Shown here in pieces: positions 33,856 through 43,270 of a stretch of 64,000 bases of DNA. Origin of the DNA: Mucidula mucida (lineage: Eukaryota; Basidiomycota; Agaricomycetes; Agaricales; Physalacriaceae); assembly GCA_015501055.1 (NCBI GenBank), contig JADNYV010000041.1, positions 62,001-126,000 of the forward strand. The letters run 5' to 3'. Every line of letters begins with the position of its first letter. The first letter of the stretch is position 1. Both the position numbers and the translations under genes were made by a program. Below the pieces are notes generated by a model. It made no database searches. It saw nothing but the letters and a program-made list of their open reading frames with translations, and was not told the origin of the DNA.

Positions 33856-33871
33856 AATTGTTTCATTACAT

Positions 33872-35133
33872 TTATTCATCGTGTTTACCCCAACCATACT
33901 CGTATCCGTTGGGAATCATAGGCGGGTGTTCTGCGAAAAACTCTTCCACAAAGTCCGCCACCTCGGTTGAAGCTAAAATCTCCAGAATCCGATAGAGACA
34001 ATCCGCCGCTAGAAAATAGTTCCACTCGGCGCAATGAACGTCCTTGTCCTCCTGACGCCCAACCTCGGCCTCACAGACAATGTCCATGAGCTCGTAAAAC
34101 GTCTTGCTCCGTCGTATGCCTCGAGTTTCATTATCAGGATCCCAGAACCGGTCCAGCAGGATGGCCGGTCCAAACTATGGAGCAATCAACATGTGGCGCG
34201 CGCATCAGAAAGCTTCACAAACCCTCATGTACCACTTTAAGACACGTTGGCGTCCTTCAATCATGCTCTGATGTTTTCGTCGATACCTCTCCAATTCCTC
34301 CTTTGCTTTCTCATCACCGGCGACCAGTTTAGCTTGGGTTCGAGGATACAGAGCGGCAAAGCTAGCAGAGATGATTTTCGTCTTGTATTGTCGAGATCCA
34401 GGTCCAGAGGTATGTTGCTGCCACTCGAACATGAAGCGAAGCGTTTGGACGGTGCGGATGACATAGTGAACAAATTGGTCGGCGATGCTAGCCTTGAACT
34501 GGTTACGAATTGACTGACAAGAGATGAGCCCCCTCTTTATTGACAACCCCCCCGGCGTACCTGGTCAAGTTGGACAAGACGCGTCACAGTGTCTTGGACA
34601 CTGCTAATCTTGCGAGCACGAACACAGAGCGCGTTGAGAGTAGACCGCGACACAACAATATCGTTGAGCTGAGACTGCCACACCTTGCCAGCCACGCGAA
34701 ATCCAGTTATCAGACGAGTAATGGCAGAGGTCTCTACAGTAGCAAGGGAACCAGAAGGAGGATAGTCGAGTAACACCGTCTTGAAGTTTTTGGCAGAGAG
34801 ATGCTGGTCGTTCCAGTGAGTACGAATGTCGTCGTTGTAACGCTTCTGGGCAGGTGTCTAGGACCGCGATTGATTAGTAGGCCATGTCAAAGGCAAAACA
34901 GTACGCACAACAACTACCGGAGCTTTGATAGGCTTGGCGGGCTTGGAGCGCACAGTAAGGAGTCCAGAGATATCATCGACAATGTTGTGCGCGTCTTGGT
35001 ACAGGCTGAGGCGAGTCTCACGTGTTGCAGGTGAAGCATCGTTTAAAGGAAGAGAGTTGAGATCGTTGTAGAGTGTGCGAAGAGCGTCTCGCGTATCCGC
35101 AAGTTTACGCTCCGGAGTATGCATATTATCCAA
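33872..35133 (-). CDS. orphan protein, paralogue of the convergent gene
   Basis: Exons join in frame from MDNMHTPERKLADTRDALR at 35133 (an ATG at 35124 is an alternative start). Blocks TPAQKRYNDDIRTHWNDQHL, RLVQLDQ|SIRNQFKASIADQFV and a basic helical region lead to WYMR|FGPAILLDRFWDPDN, and the protein ends EYGWGKHDE. The last 100 residues match the plus-strand neighbour (CLYRILEILASTEVADFVEEF versus SLYCILEVLAGTEIAIFVQDF). The two stop codons are only 16 bp apart. Intact; function unknown; possibly cargo of the mobile region. Confidence 0.7.
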
Positions 35134-35344
35134 GAATAAAATGTGGGTGAGGACAATGGATGAGCCAAATTTTTAGCTTTATAAGCTGTGTCACGTGACT
35201 ATACCCGTGACCTTGGGCCACATATTCGACGGGACGCTGACACGGACGTTCAAGAGGGATGCTATGCCAACTTTGGTGCTACCTACTCTGATACGGAACA
35301 TCCTCACAAACCCTGCTAGCCAATCTTGAGTGCGCCTCTCTTCC

Positions 35345-35825
35345 TCCCGTCCAGCACTGCAAGCTCGCCAACACTTCGAGCTCGCCGACACTTCGAGCTC
35401 GCCAACGCTTCGAGCTCCCCAATGCTTGCCAATGCTTCGAGCTCGCCAACGCTCCGACCTCCCCAACGCTTCGACCTCCCCAATGCTCTGACCTCCCCAA
35501 CACTTCGACCTCCCCAACACTTCGAGCTCCCCAACGCTTCGAGGACCCGTTTTGAAACCAGAGAACTTGCCGCCTGCGGGTTGTCGTGTCGTTCATACCA
35601 CCGCGGTTGATGCTGGCGCTGGAGAGTTGGAGGAAGTGGTTTCTCCCGTCGATCACGACAAAATGCAAGAGACTCTCCGGTTGGAATCCTTCTCGTGGCC
35701 GCGCATCGTGTTTCCACCATTGAAGAAAGGTGGACATATTATCTTGGATGCGACGCTCCGACCTCCCCAACGCTTCGAGTTCCCCAATACTTCGAGCTCC
35801 CCAACGCTCCGACCTCCCCAACGCT
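35345..35825. repeat. 17-bp minisatellite in two blocks
   Basis: About eleven degenerate copies of a 17-bp unit (CCAACGCTTCGAGCTCC) run from 35345 to 35545, and four or five more from 35750 to 35825. About 200 bp of non-repetitive sequence separate them. Because 17 is not a multiple of 3, all frames read repetitive peptides; these are not genes. The array ends about 140 bp upstream of the TATA box of the recombinase-like gene. Confidence 0.85.
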
Positions 35826-35960
35826 TAGCACATCACAACACGTCATTTCCCGCCATTGCGCGTCATTTTCTCTCCGCTTTTGGACATGTTCCGCTGTTGC
35901 GCATCATTTTCCCTCCGCTTTGGGTCATGTTCCGCCGCTCTGGGTCATATCCCCCGCCCT

Positions 35961-35985
35961 TCCCGCCTCTATAAAAGGCGGCCAA
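35961..35985 (+). promoter_or_regulatory. TATA-box promoter of the recombinase-like gene
   Basis: Core TATAAAAGGCGGCC, about 50 bp upstream of the ATG at 36015. The same 25 bp occur exactly at 42029-42005 on the minus strand, in front of the chimeric gene. Upstream are repeats of CATTTTCCCTCCGCTTT type. Confidence 0.75.
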
Positions 35986-36014
35986 TATTTTCTCGTTCCA
36001 GCTAGGCCCCCATT

Positions 36015-39000
36015 ATGCCCCCTCCTACTCAGATGTATATGGAAAGGCTCTCGTCGCGAGCGAATGTCGCAAGTCATTTCTCCTCTCTTTGCTGCTCCAT
36101 CCTGACGCTGTTTCCAGATTGAAATTGCTGGCCGCAATCTCGACGCTGACACCGACGAAAATGGTTGACTCAATCCAAAGCGAGCCAAGCACCTAAGGGC
36201 ATTCTTGACGAATTTCCTTGCAGACCCCGACGCCGCGCAGGCAGAGCACGATCGCTTCATGAACAACCTCATATCTAGCGAGAATCCCCTTACCGTTCGC
36301 CACTTGGAGGCTATCCAATCATATTATCGCGGGACCGTCAAAACTTGGTATCTATCTCGGAATCGGATCGTGACCGTCGCCCAAATCTGGCTGTACGATA
36401 ACGTCAAAGAGTTTGCTCCCAAATGTGTTTGGGTGTACGTGCGTACATCTCCTCTCTCTCTCTTTAATATCGTCCAACTCTTTTCCAGGTGTACTCTACC
36501 AAAGGCACCCAAGGCCGCAAACATATCAAGTCGTCAACCCTCAAGAATTTTGCCAATCGTCTAATGTCAATCGTCGCGCAGAACACCGTTGACGCAGCTG
36601 GGACCAAAATGGGTATGGTGCTCCTCTCCACGGGCGGGCTGTTTAAGAAGATAAAGGATGGGGTTTTAACCTGCAAGTTCTACTTTTTTTTTCCTGCCTT
36701 TTTGCCACTCATGTATTGCAGTGATCATCGAGCTCGACCTCGACCGTTTCATGGACGAAAAAACTGGTCTTTGGTCCCATTGAGCTCATGCTCATGATTC
36801 AGGTGGCTCTGACGGATTCCGAAAAAGGCGGCAATCGTCTGGCTGTGATTCAAGAAATCTGCGTATGTTTATTCTTCTTCCTGACGGGTGCTCGTCCAAG
36901 CACGGTTGGACCAGCGGATGAAGCCTTTCGCAAGCGCGGATGGGTACGCTCTTCCCCCCCCCCCCTTTTCCGCGTCTGATTCTTGGTCTAGTATATGAAG
37001 CTTCACGACGTCAAGATTGAGAGGTTGAGCAAGCTCGCATTCAAAACTCTCCTTCACGCCGTCAGCTTGAAAGGTTGGCATGGTGCCGTTGGATCCGATA
37101 GGACCCTACAACCTCGGCTACACCAAGACATGGTCTAATCTACCCTTAGGACTTTAACACATATTTGGTGGTCTACCTTCATCTTAGGGATGCTTTTGAG
37201 GACATTAAGTCAGTTTTTTTTTGTTTTTTTTTTTGGCATATGCGCATAGTCATTTTTAAACCTTTTTTTGCAGTGCTTGGACGACCTTTTCAACGACAAC
37301 CGTAGTGAACTACGTATCAAAAAGTCCAGACTGGACGAGCCACTGTGAGTTGTCTTTATTATATGATTTCTTTTCACTGAATTGTGTAGCTTTTGCGAGA
37401 TCAAACCTGGCGAAAGGGCATCAATCCGACCAAAGCGTTGATGGCCATCGGCGCCGGAAAGATTGTCAAGCGAATGTCCGAGGCAGCGGGTCTCAAAGGA
37501 GGCAAGTCTTACGCGTTTCGACCCATGTCGCCAACGTGGTAGATGCAATTACTACTACTAGTCATTGCTATCTATAATATCTCTTCTAGATCAGTATTAT
37601 CTACGGCAAGGCCATGGCCGAAATGGTCCTCTGTCATGAAACAGATGATAACCTCCATCATTACCAGACGCAAATCACCAACATCGACTTGACCGGAATC
37701 ATGACTAGTGAGAAGCCAGAGGATATCACGCCACAAGCTTGAGTAAGTTACTTTGGTGTTTTGCGTCACTGGCTAACAGTATTACACCAGAGCGCGTTAA
37801 ATGCGCAGAGAATGGCGACTCCCGCAGTCTCCGCCCTCCTTATGGCTCTACACTCGGACCTCCCTCGTCGCCTCCTCCAAATGAACAACGCACAGACCTT
37901 GGCCGAACCCAATCAGAGCAATGGCGGCGCGTCTGCGGCTGTCAAGGCAAGCAAGATTGCTATGCAGCTCACCGAAAAGCCAGGACGAGTGGCTCCGATG
38001 AAAAGAAACTCACCAAAGAGGAAAAGGAGGAGTTGGAAGCGGAGGCAAATCCTGCTACCAAAGCCGCCATTAAGACTCTGAATGACGCGATTGAAGACTG
38101 CAAAAGTATGGTGGAAGGTTATACTGGAACGGGGCTTGCAAATACTGTTAGTTCGTTGAAGCGATACACCGAGAGTTCGCGCCTCAAGAGTGGCTTTACA
38201 CAGGCCCAAGTTGACGCCGTAAGTTTGTTCTGGGTTTGAAAGAATATCACTCAAATTTTTCTCAGGCTCTGGAGTGCGCGCGCTATGCTGGCCAAGCCCT
38301 CACTACGGTTCGACGCAAAGTTAGACATGACGAACAGGCGGCAAAAGAGAAGGAGAGGTTGCGCAAAAGTCAACGGACGTTGGAGCACCCTGGCACGATG
38401 CAGGAGCAACAAGCTGTTCGCAATGCTCTAGAGACCGGTGGCAAGATTCTGGCCGGCAGCATCGTCAATGCTGGACGAGCTCGACAAGGTCTCCCAGAGG
38501 TTGTCTTTAAGCCGTCAGGCGCAACATCCACCTCTGCCTCTATTGCCTCCGTCTCCACCTCCTCCTCTGCCTCCTCCTCTGCCTCCTCCTCTGCCTCCTC
38601 CTCTGCCTCCTCCTCTGCCTCTATCGCCTCTCTCTCCACATCCATCTCTGCATCCTCCTCTGCCTCTATCACTCCGTCTCCGCATCCGCCTCTGCCTATT
38701 CCGCTCCTGACCCTTATGCCGACAACCTGTCCCCTGATGAAGTCGCAGATATTCTAGCATTATGCGATGAGGACAAGACAGCGGAAAAGCTTCAAACCCC
38801 TGCCAACCTCAATCTCATCACGCTCAATTTGAAAGCAACCGGCACTGAGCCTGAACCTCAAGAGGATACATCCAATGTCGCAATCTGCGAAGCCCCCGAT
38901 TTGGAACAAGACGGCGACACCCTCCTTGTTCCCTCCATTGATGATGGTATGAGGCCTTGCTCTGGAGATGATGTGGTGGATCTCGTTGAGGCGAGAATTG

Positions 39001-39787
39001 CCATGATCAAGTATCTGGTTGGGCCGATTGTCTTTGATCAACACGTCGATTCTTGCCGCAACGCGGTATGATCAATCTGCCTTGCTCCTTGTTTTTTCAC
39101 TCATACATTTGGCAGGCCGGCGAATGGGTCTGTGATCGCTGCGTTCTTTACACCCACGACAACAAGAAAGTCGGTCAAAAGTTTTCTACTCGATCAATCT
39201 TGGTTCGCCACATGTAGGTCAACATTTATTCTTTGATTATCTATGCTTATCATACCCCAGGTGTACTCAGCATACCGAATATGAAGACCTCGAGCTCAAG
39301 GCTATTGATACTGTAGACGGGGAGACCACCTTTAAATGCCCCCGTTGCCCCAAAAGGTCTGCAGCTTTTGGGCTCAATAATCCATAATTCTAACAAGACC
39401 CTCTAGCTACAGCACCATGCCCTCTCTACGTCACCATTTTCGGCGTTCCTGCCCTCAAAAGGAATACTTCAATAAACTTCACCTGGAGCATACGATCCAC
39501 ATCCATATCACGGATCCGCCCAGATCCTTGGCTCGGGTGACTATACCTCCCATTATTGCCAAGCTGAACGGTTTTCTGCGCTGGGAGGAGGTACTCTACT
39601 CAGAAGCTAGCGACGAGGTATGTTTGGAGCCACGCTCTGCAACGTGATTTAATCAACTGCTGCATAGGATGTCCCCGTTCTCAAAGACATGATCAAGAAA
39701 ATCAAGAACATTAGACTCGATCTGCCTAATCTTGACAATGAGATGTTGATAAAGGAAGTCGCTGACTTGCGTACTCGGCTCGAGTAG
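36015..39787 (+). pseudogene. decayed tyrosine-recombinase-like gene with C2H2-type tail (Crypton/DUF3435-like)
   Basis: Starts MPPPTQMYMERLSSRAN (36015-36065), then IEIAGRNLDADTDENG, an in-frame TGA (36166-36168), and LNPKRAKHLRAFLTNFLAD. Downstream exons give HIKSSTLKNFANRLMSIV, LMLMIQVALTDSEKGG, FFLTGARPSTVGPADEAF (resembling the box I Arg of tyrosine recombinases), TWRKGINPTKALMAIGAGK and YGKAMAEMVLCHETDDNLHHY (resembling the GH...HY end of the catalytic domain). A Ser-rich region follows, then two zinc-finger-like motifs (CDRCVLYTH..., CPRCPKSYSTM...HHFRRSC). It ends RTRLE at 39787. A frameshift near 36780 and further stops show decay. Family assignment is inferred from these motifs. Confidence 0.55.
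38523..38690 (+). repeat. Ser/Ala-codon microsatellite
   Basis: GCCTCCTCCTCT-type repeats encoding (SSSA)n inside the recombinase-like gene; slippage-prone and probably variable between strains. Confidence 0.8.
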
Positions 39788-39875
39788 TAGCTATCGTGTA
39801 ATTCGATCATAAATCAAGGCTTCTTTTTACCTTTTAATTGGAGAGCTGCCCCATCGTTTCTTGCGTCTTACCATA

Positions 39876-40392
39876 ATGGCTGGTGCAAAAAGAGCTCGCG
39901 ATGACGGACAGTAAGAGTTCCCGCTCTCGACCAGGACCTTGTTACTGACGGTCAAATAGAGACGAGGCATTGACGACGCAAAAGAGGAAGAAGGGCAAGC
40001 AGCCTTCCAAGAAGTGAGTCTCTGTCATCTTCCAAAACCGTTATCGTCTAACAAGTTACAGGAATGTTGTTGAGGAGTTCTCGCAAGAGGCAATCACTCT
40101 TCTCATCGCGGCGTCCAACATCCAGGAAAAGCAGGCGTTTGAGGCCAAGGTCGCGGCCTTGACTGAGGAGCTCGGAAAAGTCCGTAGCATCGTCCAGGAG
40201 CTTGCTGAACAGAACAAGGTGCTGGAAGAGGAGAATTGCCAATGGCGGGCGAAGGACCTCCTGACACGCTCCCTCACCCAAAACACACCCCCCCGTACTC
40301 CCTTCTCCAACGTTGCGGGCACCATGAATGCCTCCCCTCCGAAAAGCAACCATGTCGCCATGGATGTCGACATCAACCCGTGGGGTTTGTAG
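39876..40392 (+). CDS. small nuclear-like coiled-coil protein
   Basis: Three exons (39876-39910, 39960-40013, 40062-40392), about 139 aa. A basic N-terminus (MAGAKRAR, KRKKGKQPSKK) is followed by a coiled coil (about residues 40-85, KVAALTEELGKVRSIVQELA) and a Pro/Asn-rich tail ending NPWGL. Intact, 88 bp downstream of the recombinase-like gene and in the same orientation, so it may be a second element-encoded gene. No family recognised. Confidence 0.7.
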
Positions 40393-40550
40393 AGAACACG
40401 TAAATACTCGACTGAACTGTTTGTAATAATATGATTGAGGCGCACTATGCCTTTGACTGTCAGAACCCGCTGTCGATATCAAAACTAATTGACCCAGTAG
40501 GACCCTCATAGATTTTATACGCCACACCTACCTTCTTGAAGAAAAACGCT

Positions 40551-40642
40551 GACCCCTAACTGGATCGAACAGCTGACTTTGTGGAAGCATTGCCTAATTA
40601 GGAAAGCTGGAATCACACACTCTACCACTGAGCTAAGGGGTC
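40551..40642 (-). tRNA. tRNA-Trp(CCA) with intron
   Basis: The reverse complement has acceptor GACCCCT/AGGGGTC, D arm TAGCTCAGTGGTAGAG and T arm AGCTG-TTCGATC-CAGTT. The anticodon loop TTCCAG carries CCA. An intron of about 20 nt follows G37. The anticodon stem (TGTGA/CCACA) has an A-C pair next to the loop. Confidence 0.82.
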
Positions 40643-41217
40643 GTGGCATATTTTGAATGTGAGTGGTTATGACCGCTTAACGTCTTCCCCACCCAGTTGT
40701 TGATACACTCACTCCACCTGTACATTGACTGGGAGTGAGTAGTTCGTCCATGTATTCACAATACAACCGTCTATCGAGATGGCGAAGGTACTTGAGGTGA
40801 AATCCAGTTTCCAACTCCCCGATGCCAGCATAGGCAGAATCCATCTTTCTTGGATTCCTGTTCTGCAGATACGTTTAAGTACCTAACAAACTCGGGAATA
40901 TAGCAATCAGTACCCGGCCGCACATCAATCCTGGCTTGTTGTTTGCTGAATTAGTAACAACGCCACAAAGAATCGGAAGCGAATCCCCCGAACCAACCGA
41001 CGACGGATCGTATCTGACGTAAAACGTCCAAGGAATGATGTGCATTCGCATCGGTGCTCTGGTACTGTCTTCGTGACCCCGTTGTATGGTAGTACCATCG
41101 AAATGGCGGCCATGGAAGTCGATTGTGTCTTTCAGGTAGAAACCAATGCGCCCTTTACAATTGACTATCGTTCTTCCAAGTTCGCAGCGATGAAGGTAAG
41201 AGTAAAGCGAGGTGAAT
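40643..41217. other. intergenic, no gene seen
   Basis: Between tRNA-Trp and the 3' end of the chimeric gene. Open frames here show no homology to other genes in the window. Confidence 0.45.
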
Positions 41218-41976
41218 GGAAACACTACAGTAAAATACAAATCCTTCTACGTGTCCAAGGAACCAGAAAGAAACAAAGAAACAGATTCTCCAACGGTCTT
41301 AGCTTAGTGCGTGTCAACGTCCCTCTTACGCATAGTAGATGGTCGACAATCTCGCGCTTATTCTTCTTGCGACATCTGACAAAGGCTAATTTGCAGCGGA
41401 ATTATAGAAGGCGGAAACACACCTACCCGTCGCATAAAGTCTCGGGACCAAGCCCCCACTGACCCTCTTCATAACAGCCGGACTGACCACAGGTGCGCTG
41501 CTCGAGCTCATTTGGAGCGAGGGAGGTCTTGTTGGGGACTATGGTGTTGGCGCGAGGGATGGTGATCATAAGTTTCTTGGCGGCAGGCGGGCTCGTTTCT
41601 GAGTCTAGTTCGTCGGAGTTGGTGCGCTAAATAACGATCAGCGCAAATATCGACGGTGCAAGCGCCGCTCTCTTGAGCTTACGGTCCTGCTCATCAAACA
41701 GTTTCATACATTCCTCACTAGATTTGAGGTTGGCCATAAAACGATCGTGCTCTGCTTGCGCAGCGTCGGGGTCTGCAAGGAAATTCGTCAAGAATGCCCT
41801 TAGGTGCTTGGCTCGCTTTGGATTGAGTCGACCATTTTCGTCGGTCTCAGCGTCGAGATTGCGGCCAGCAATACGGATCTGGACAGCGTCAGGATGGAAC
41901 AGCAAAGAGAGATGAAAAGACTTGCAACGTTTTCTCTCGAGACCTGGTTTAGGCACATCCGGTAAGTGGGTGGCAT
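41218..41976 (-). CDS. chimeric gene: recombinase promoter/N-terminus joined to partial GATA-like gene copy
   Basis: Exon 1 (41976-41929, MPPTYRMCLNQVSREN) and exon 2 from 41878 (IRIAGRNLDAETDENGRLNP...FMANLKSSE) copy the 5' end of the recombinase-like gene, including its intron. Here the codon that is TGA in that gene is CGA. After KLKR (about 41670) the sequence switches to a copy of the GATA-like gene at 42452-43270, continuing into its 3' UTR (to about 41218). At the joint the GATA-gene intron has lost its GT donor (GCGGCGCTTGC), so the frame ends IFALIVI* at 41627 unless another splice is used. The finger copy has lost residues and Cys spacing. Likely product about 115 aa. Confidence 0.65.
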
Positions 41977-42004
41977 AGTGGGAGTTTATGGAAACGAAAA
42001 AAGT

Positions 42005-42029
42005 TTGGCCGCCTTTTATAGAGGCGGGA
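42005..42029 (-). promoter_or_regulatory. TATA-box promoter of the chimeric gene
   Basis: Exact reverse complement of 35961-35985 (core TATAAAAGGCGGCC). Upstream (42055-42125) are three AGCGCGC/CATCGTCA-type repeats absent from the other promoter. Confidence 0.75.
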
Positions 42030-42451
42030 CAAGAGGTAGAGGACGGCGGGATATGACGCGCTATGATGATGATGAGGCGCGCTATGACGATGAGACAGCG
42101 CGCTCTGACGATGGACGGCGGTCATCAGGAAGGACAGAGGCCGGAGTGCCCGAAGCCAAGCTTCCGCCAAATGCACCAATTATGCGCAACTAGATCATGC
42201 AACAGAGATTTCATTCGAGTCGATTCTCGACATTCGTAAAAAGGGTCTGAAAACGTCGTCAACGAGCGCGCGCGCACCATACGAATTGATTGACATTGGC
42301 GACGAGCGCGCCTTCGCAACAAGAAAGGTATCAGATAAGTGAGCTGGATGATAACATTACAGTAGAATACACGCGCCATCATACAAGAAAGCAATACATC
42401 TAAACGTCCAAGAAACCAGAGAAAAAAAATAGAAAACAGATTCTCCAACGG

Positions 42452-43270
42452 TCAACGTCCCTCCGACGCCTCCACAGCATCAAGTAAATCATCAACAATC
42501 TCCTCCTTCACATCATCGATATCAGGATCACTCATCAGTTCGTCCTTCTCTTCTTTCGGCTCCTGTACCTTGAGCAAGAGATCCTCCAGCGGCTCAGGCG
42601 AGTAAGTCGGCGTACTAGCACGCGACTGCAGCGGGGAAAGCAGAGCTTGGGGAAGGTTATTACGCGCTAGCTGCGGTACAACTGGCTTGATAGTAGCACG
42701 GCGTTCAACCCGCTTGATTTTCTTGCGACATCTAAGAAGGATAGATTAGCACCGGAGATACGAAAGGCGGAGACAAGCCTACCTATCGCATACGGTACCG
42801 GGACCAAGCGGGCCGGGACCCCACTTCTCGACGCACTTGCCCTCCTTGTAGCGCCCAGGCTGGCCACAGGTGCGGCATATGCGCTGCCCGAGCTCGTTTT
42901 GAGAAGGGTATGTCTTGCCGGGGACAGGGACAACTGGTATAGTGTTGGCGCGAGGAATAGTGATCATAGGTTTCTTGGCGGCAGGCGGGCTCGTTTCAGA
43001 GCGGGACTCGTCAGAATTTGTGCGCTAAACGACAGTCAGAGTGTATCCCGACGGTGCAGGCAAAGTGCTTACCGGTCTCTTGAGCGTCGGGGAATGGTTG
43101 TGGTTGTGGTCGTCGTCGCCGAGCAGCCTGATAAGACGACCGCGAATGTCATCGAGAGCGGTGAGACAGGCGCGCAGCTCGTCCTGGGCGGGACACGTGC
43201 GTCGTCGCAGCTCCTCAATTTCCTTGTAGCTCTCGCTGAGGAGGGCAGCAAGCTGGGCGTTGCTGGTCAT
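42452..43270 (-). CDS. protein with atypical GATA-like zinc finger
   Basis: Three exons (43270-43073, 43024-42783, 42731-42452), about 239 aa. The N-terminus is a helical segment (MTSNAQLAALLSESYKEIEE) with a short Asp/His/Asn run (GDDDHNHNHS). The middle exon carries CRTCGQPGRYKEGKCVEKWG then PGPLGPGTVCDRCRKK, i.e. CxxC...WGPGP...CxxC. This matches the layout of GATA fingers (CxxC...W..GP....LCN.C) with a longer loop. The C-terminus is acidic (DPDIDDVKEEIVDDLLDAVE). A DNA-binding regulator is plausible. Part of it was copied into the chimeric gene next door. Confidence 0.75.

Noticed and set aside
35191..35821. Long open frames on both strands with repetitive peptides (GRSERW..., SSPTLRPPQ...)
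   Set aside because: They are readings of the 17-bp minisatellite, which keeps several frames open; no splice or conservation signal.
38370..38672. Acidic minus-strand frame (EEEAEEEAEE...)
   Set aside because: Antisense of the Ser-codon repeat inside the recombinase-like gene.
32605..43270. Interpretation of the region as a bacterial-type or viral defence island
   Set aside because: All genes have spliceosomal introns and fungal-type motifs; a eukaryotic mobile element explains it better.
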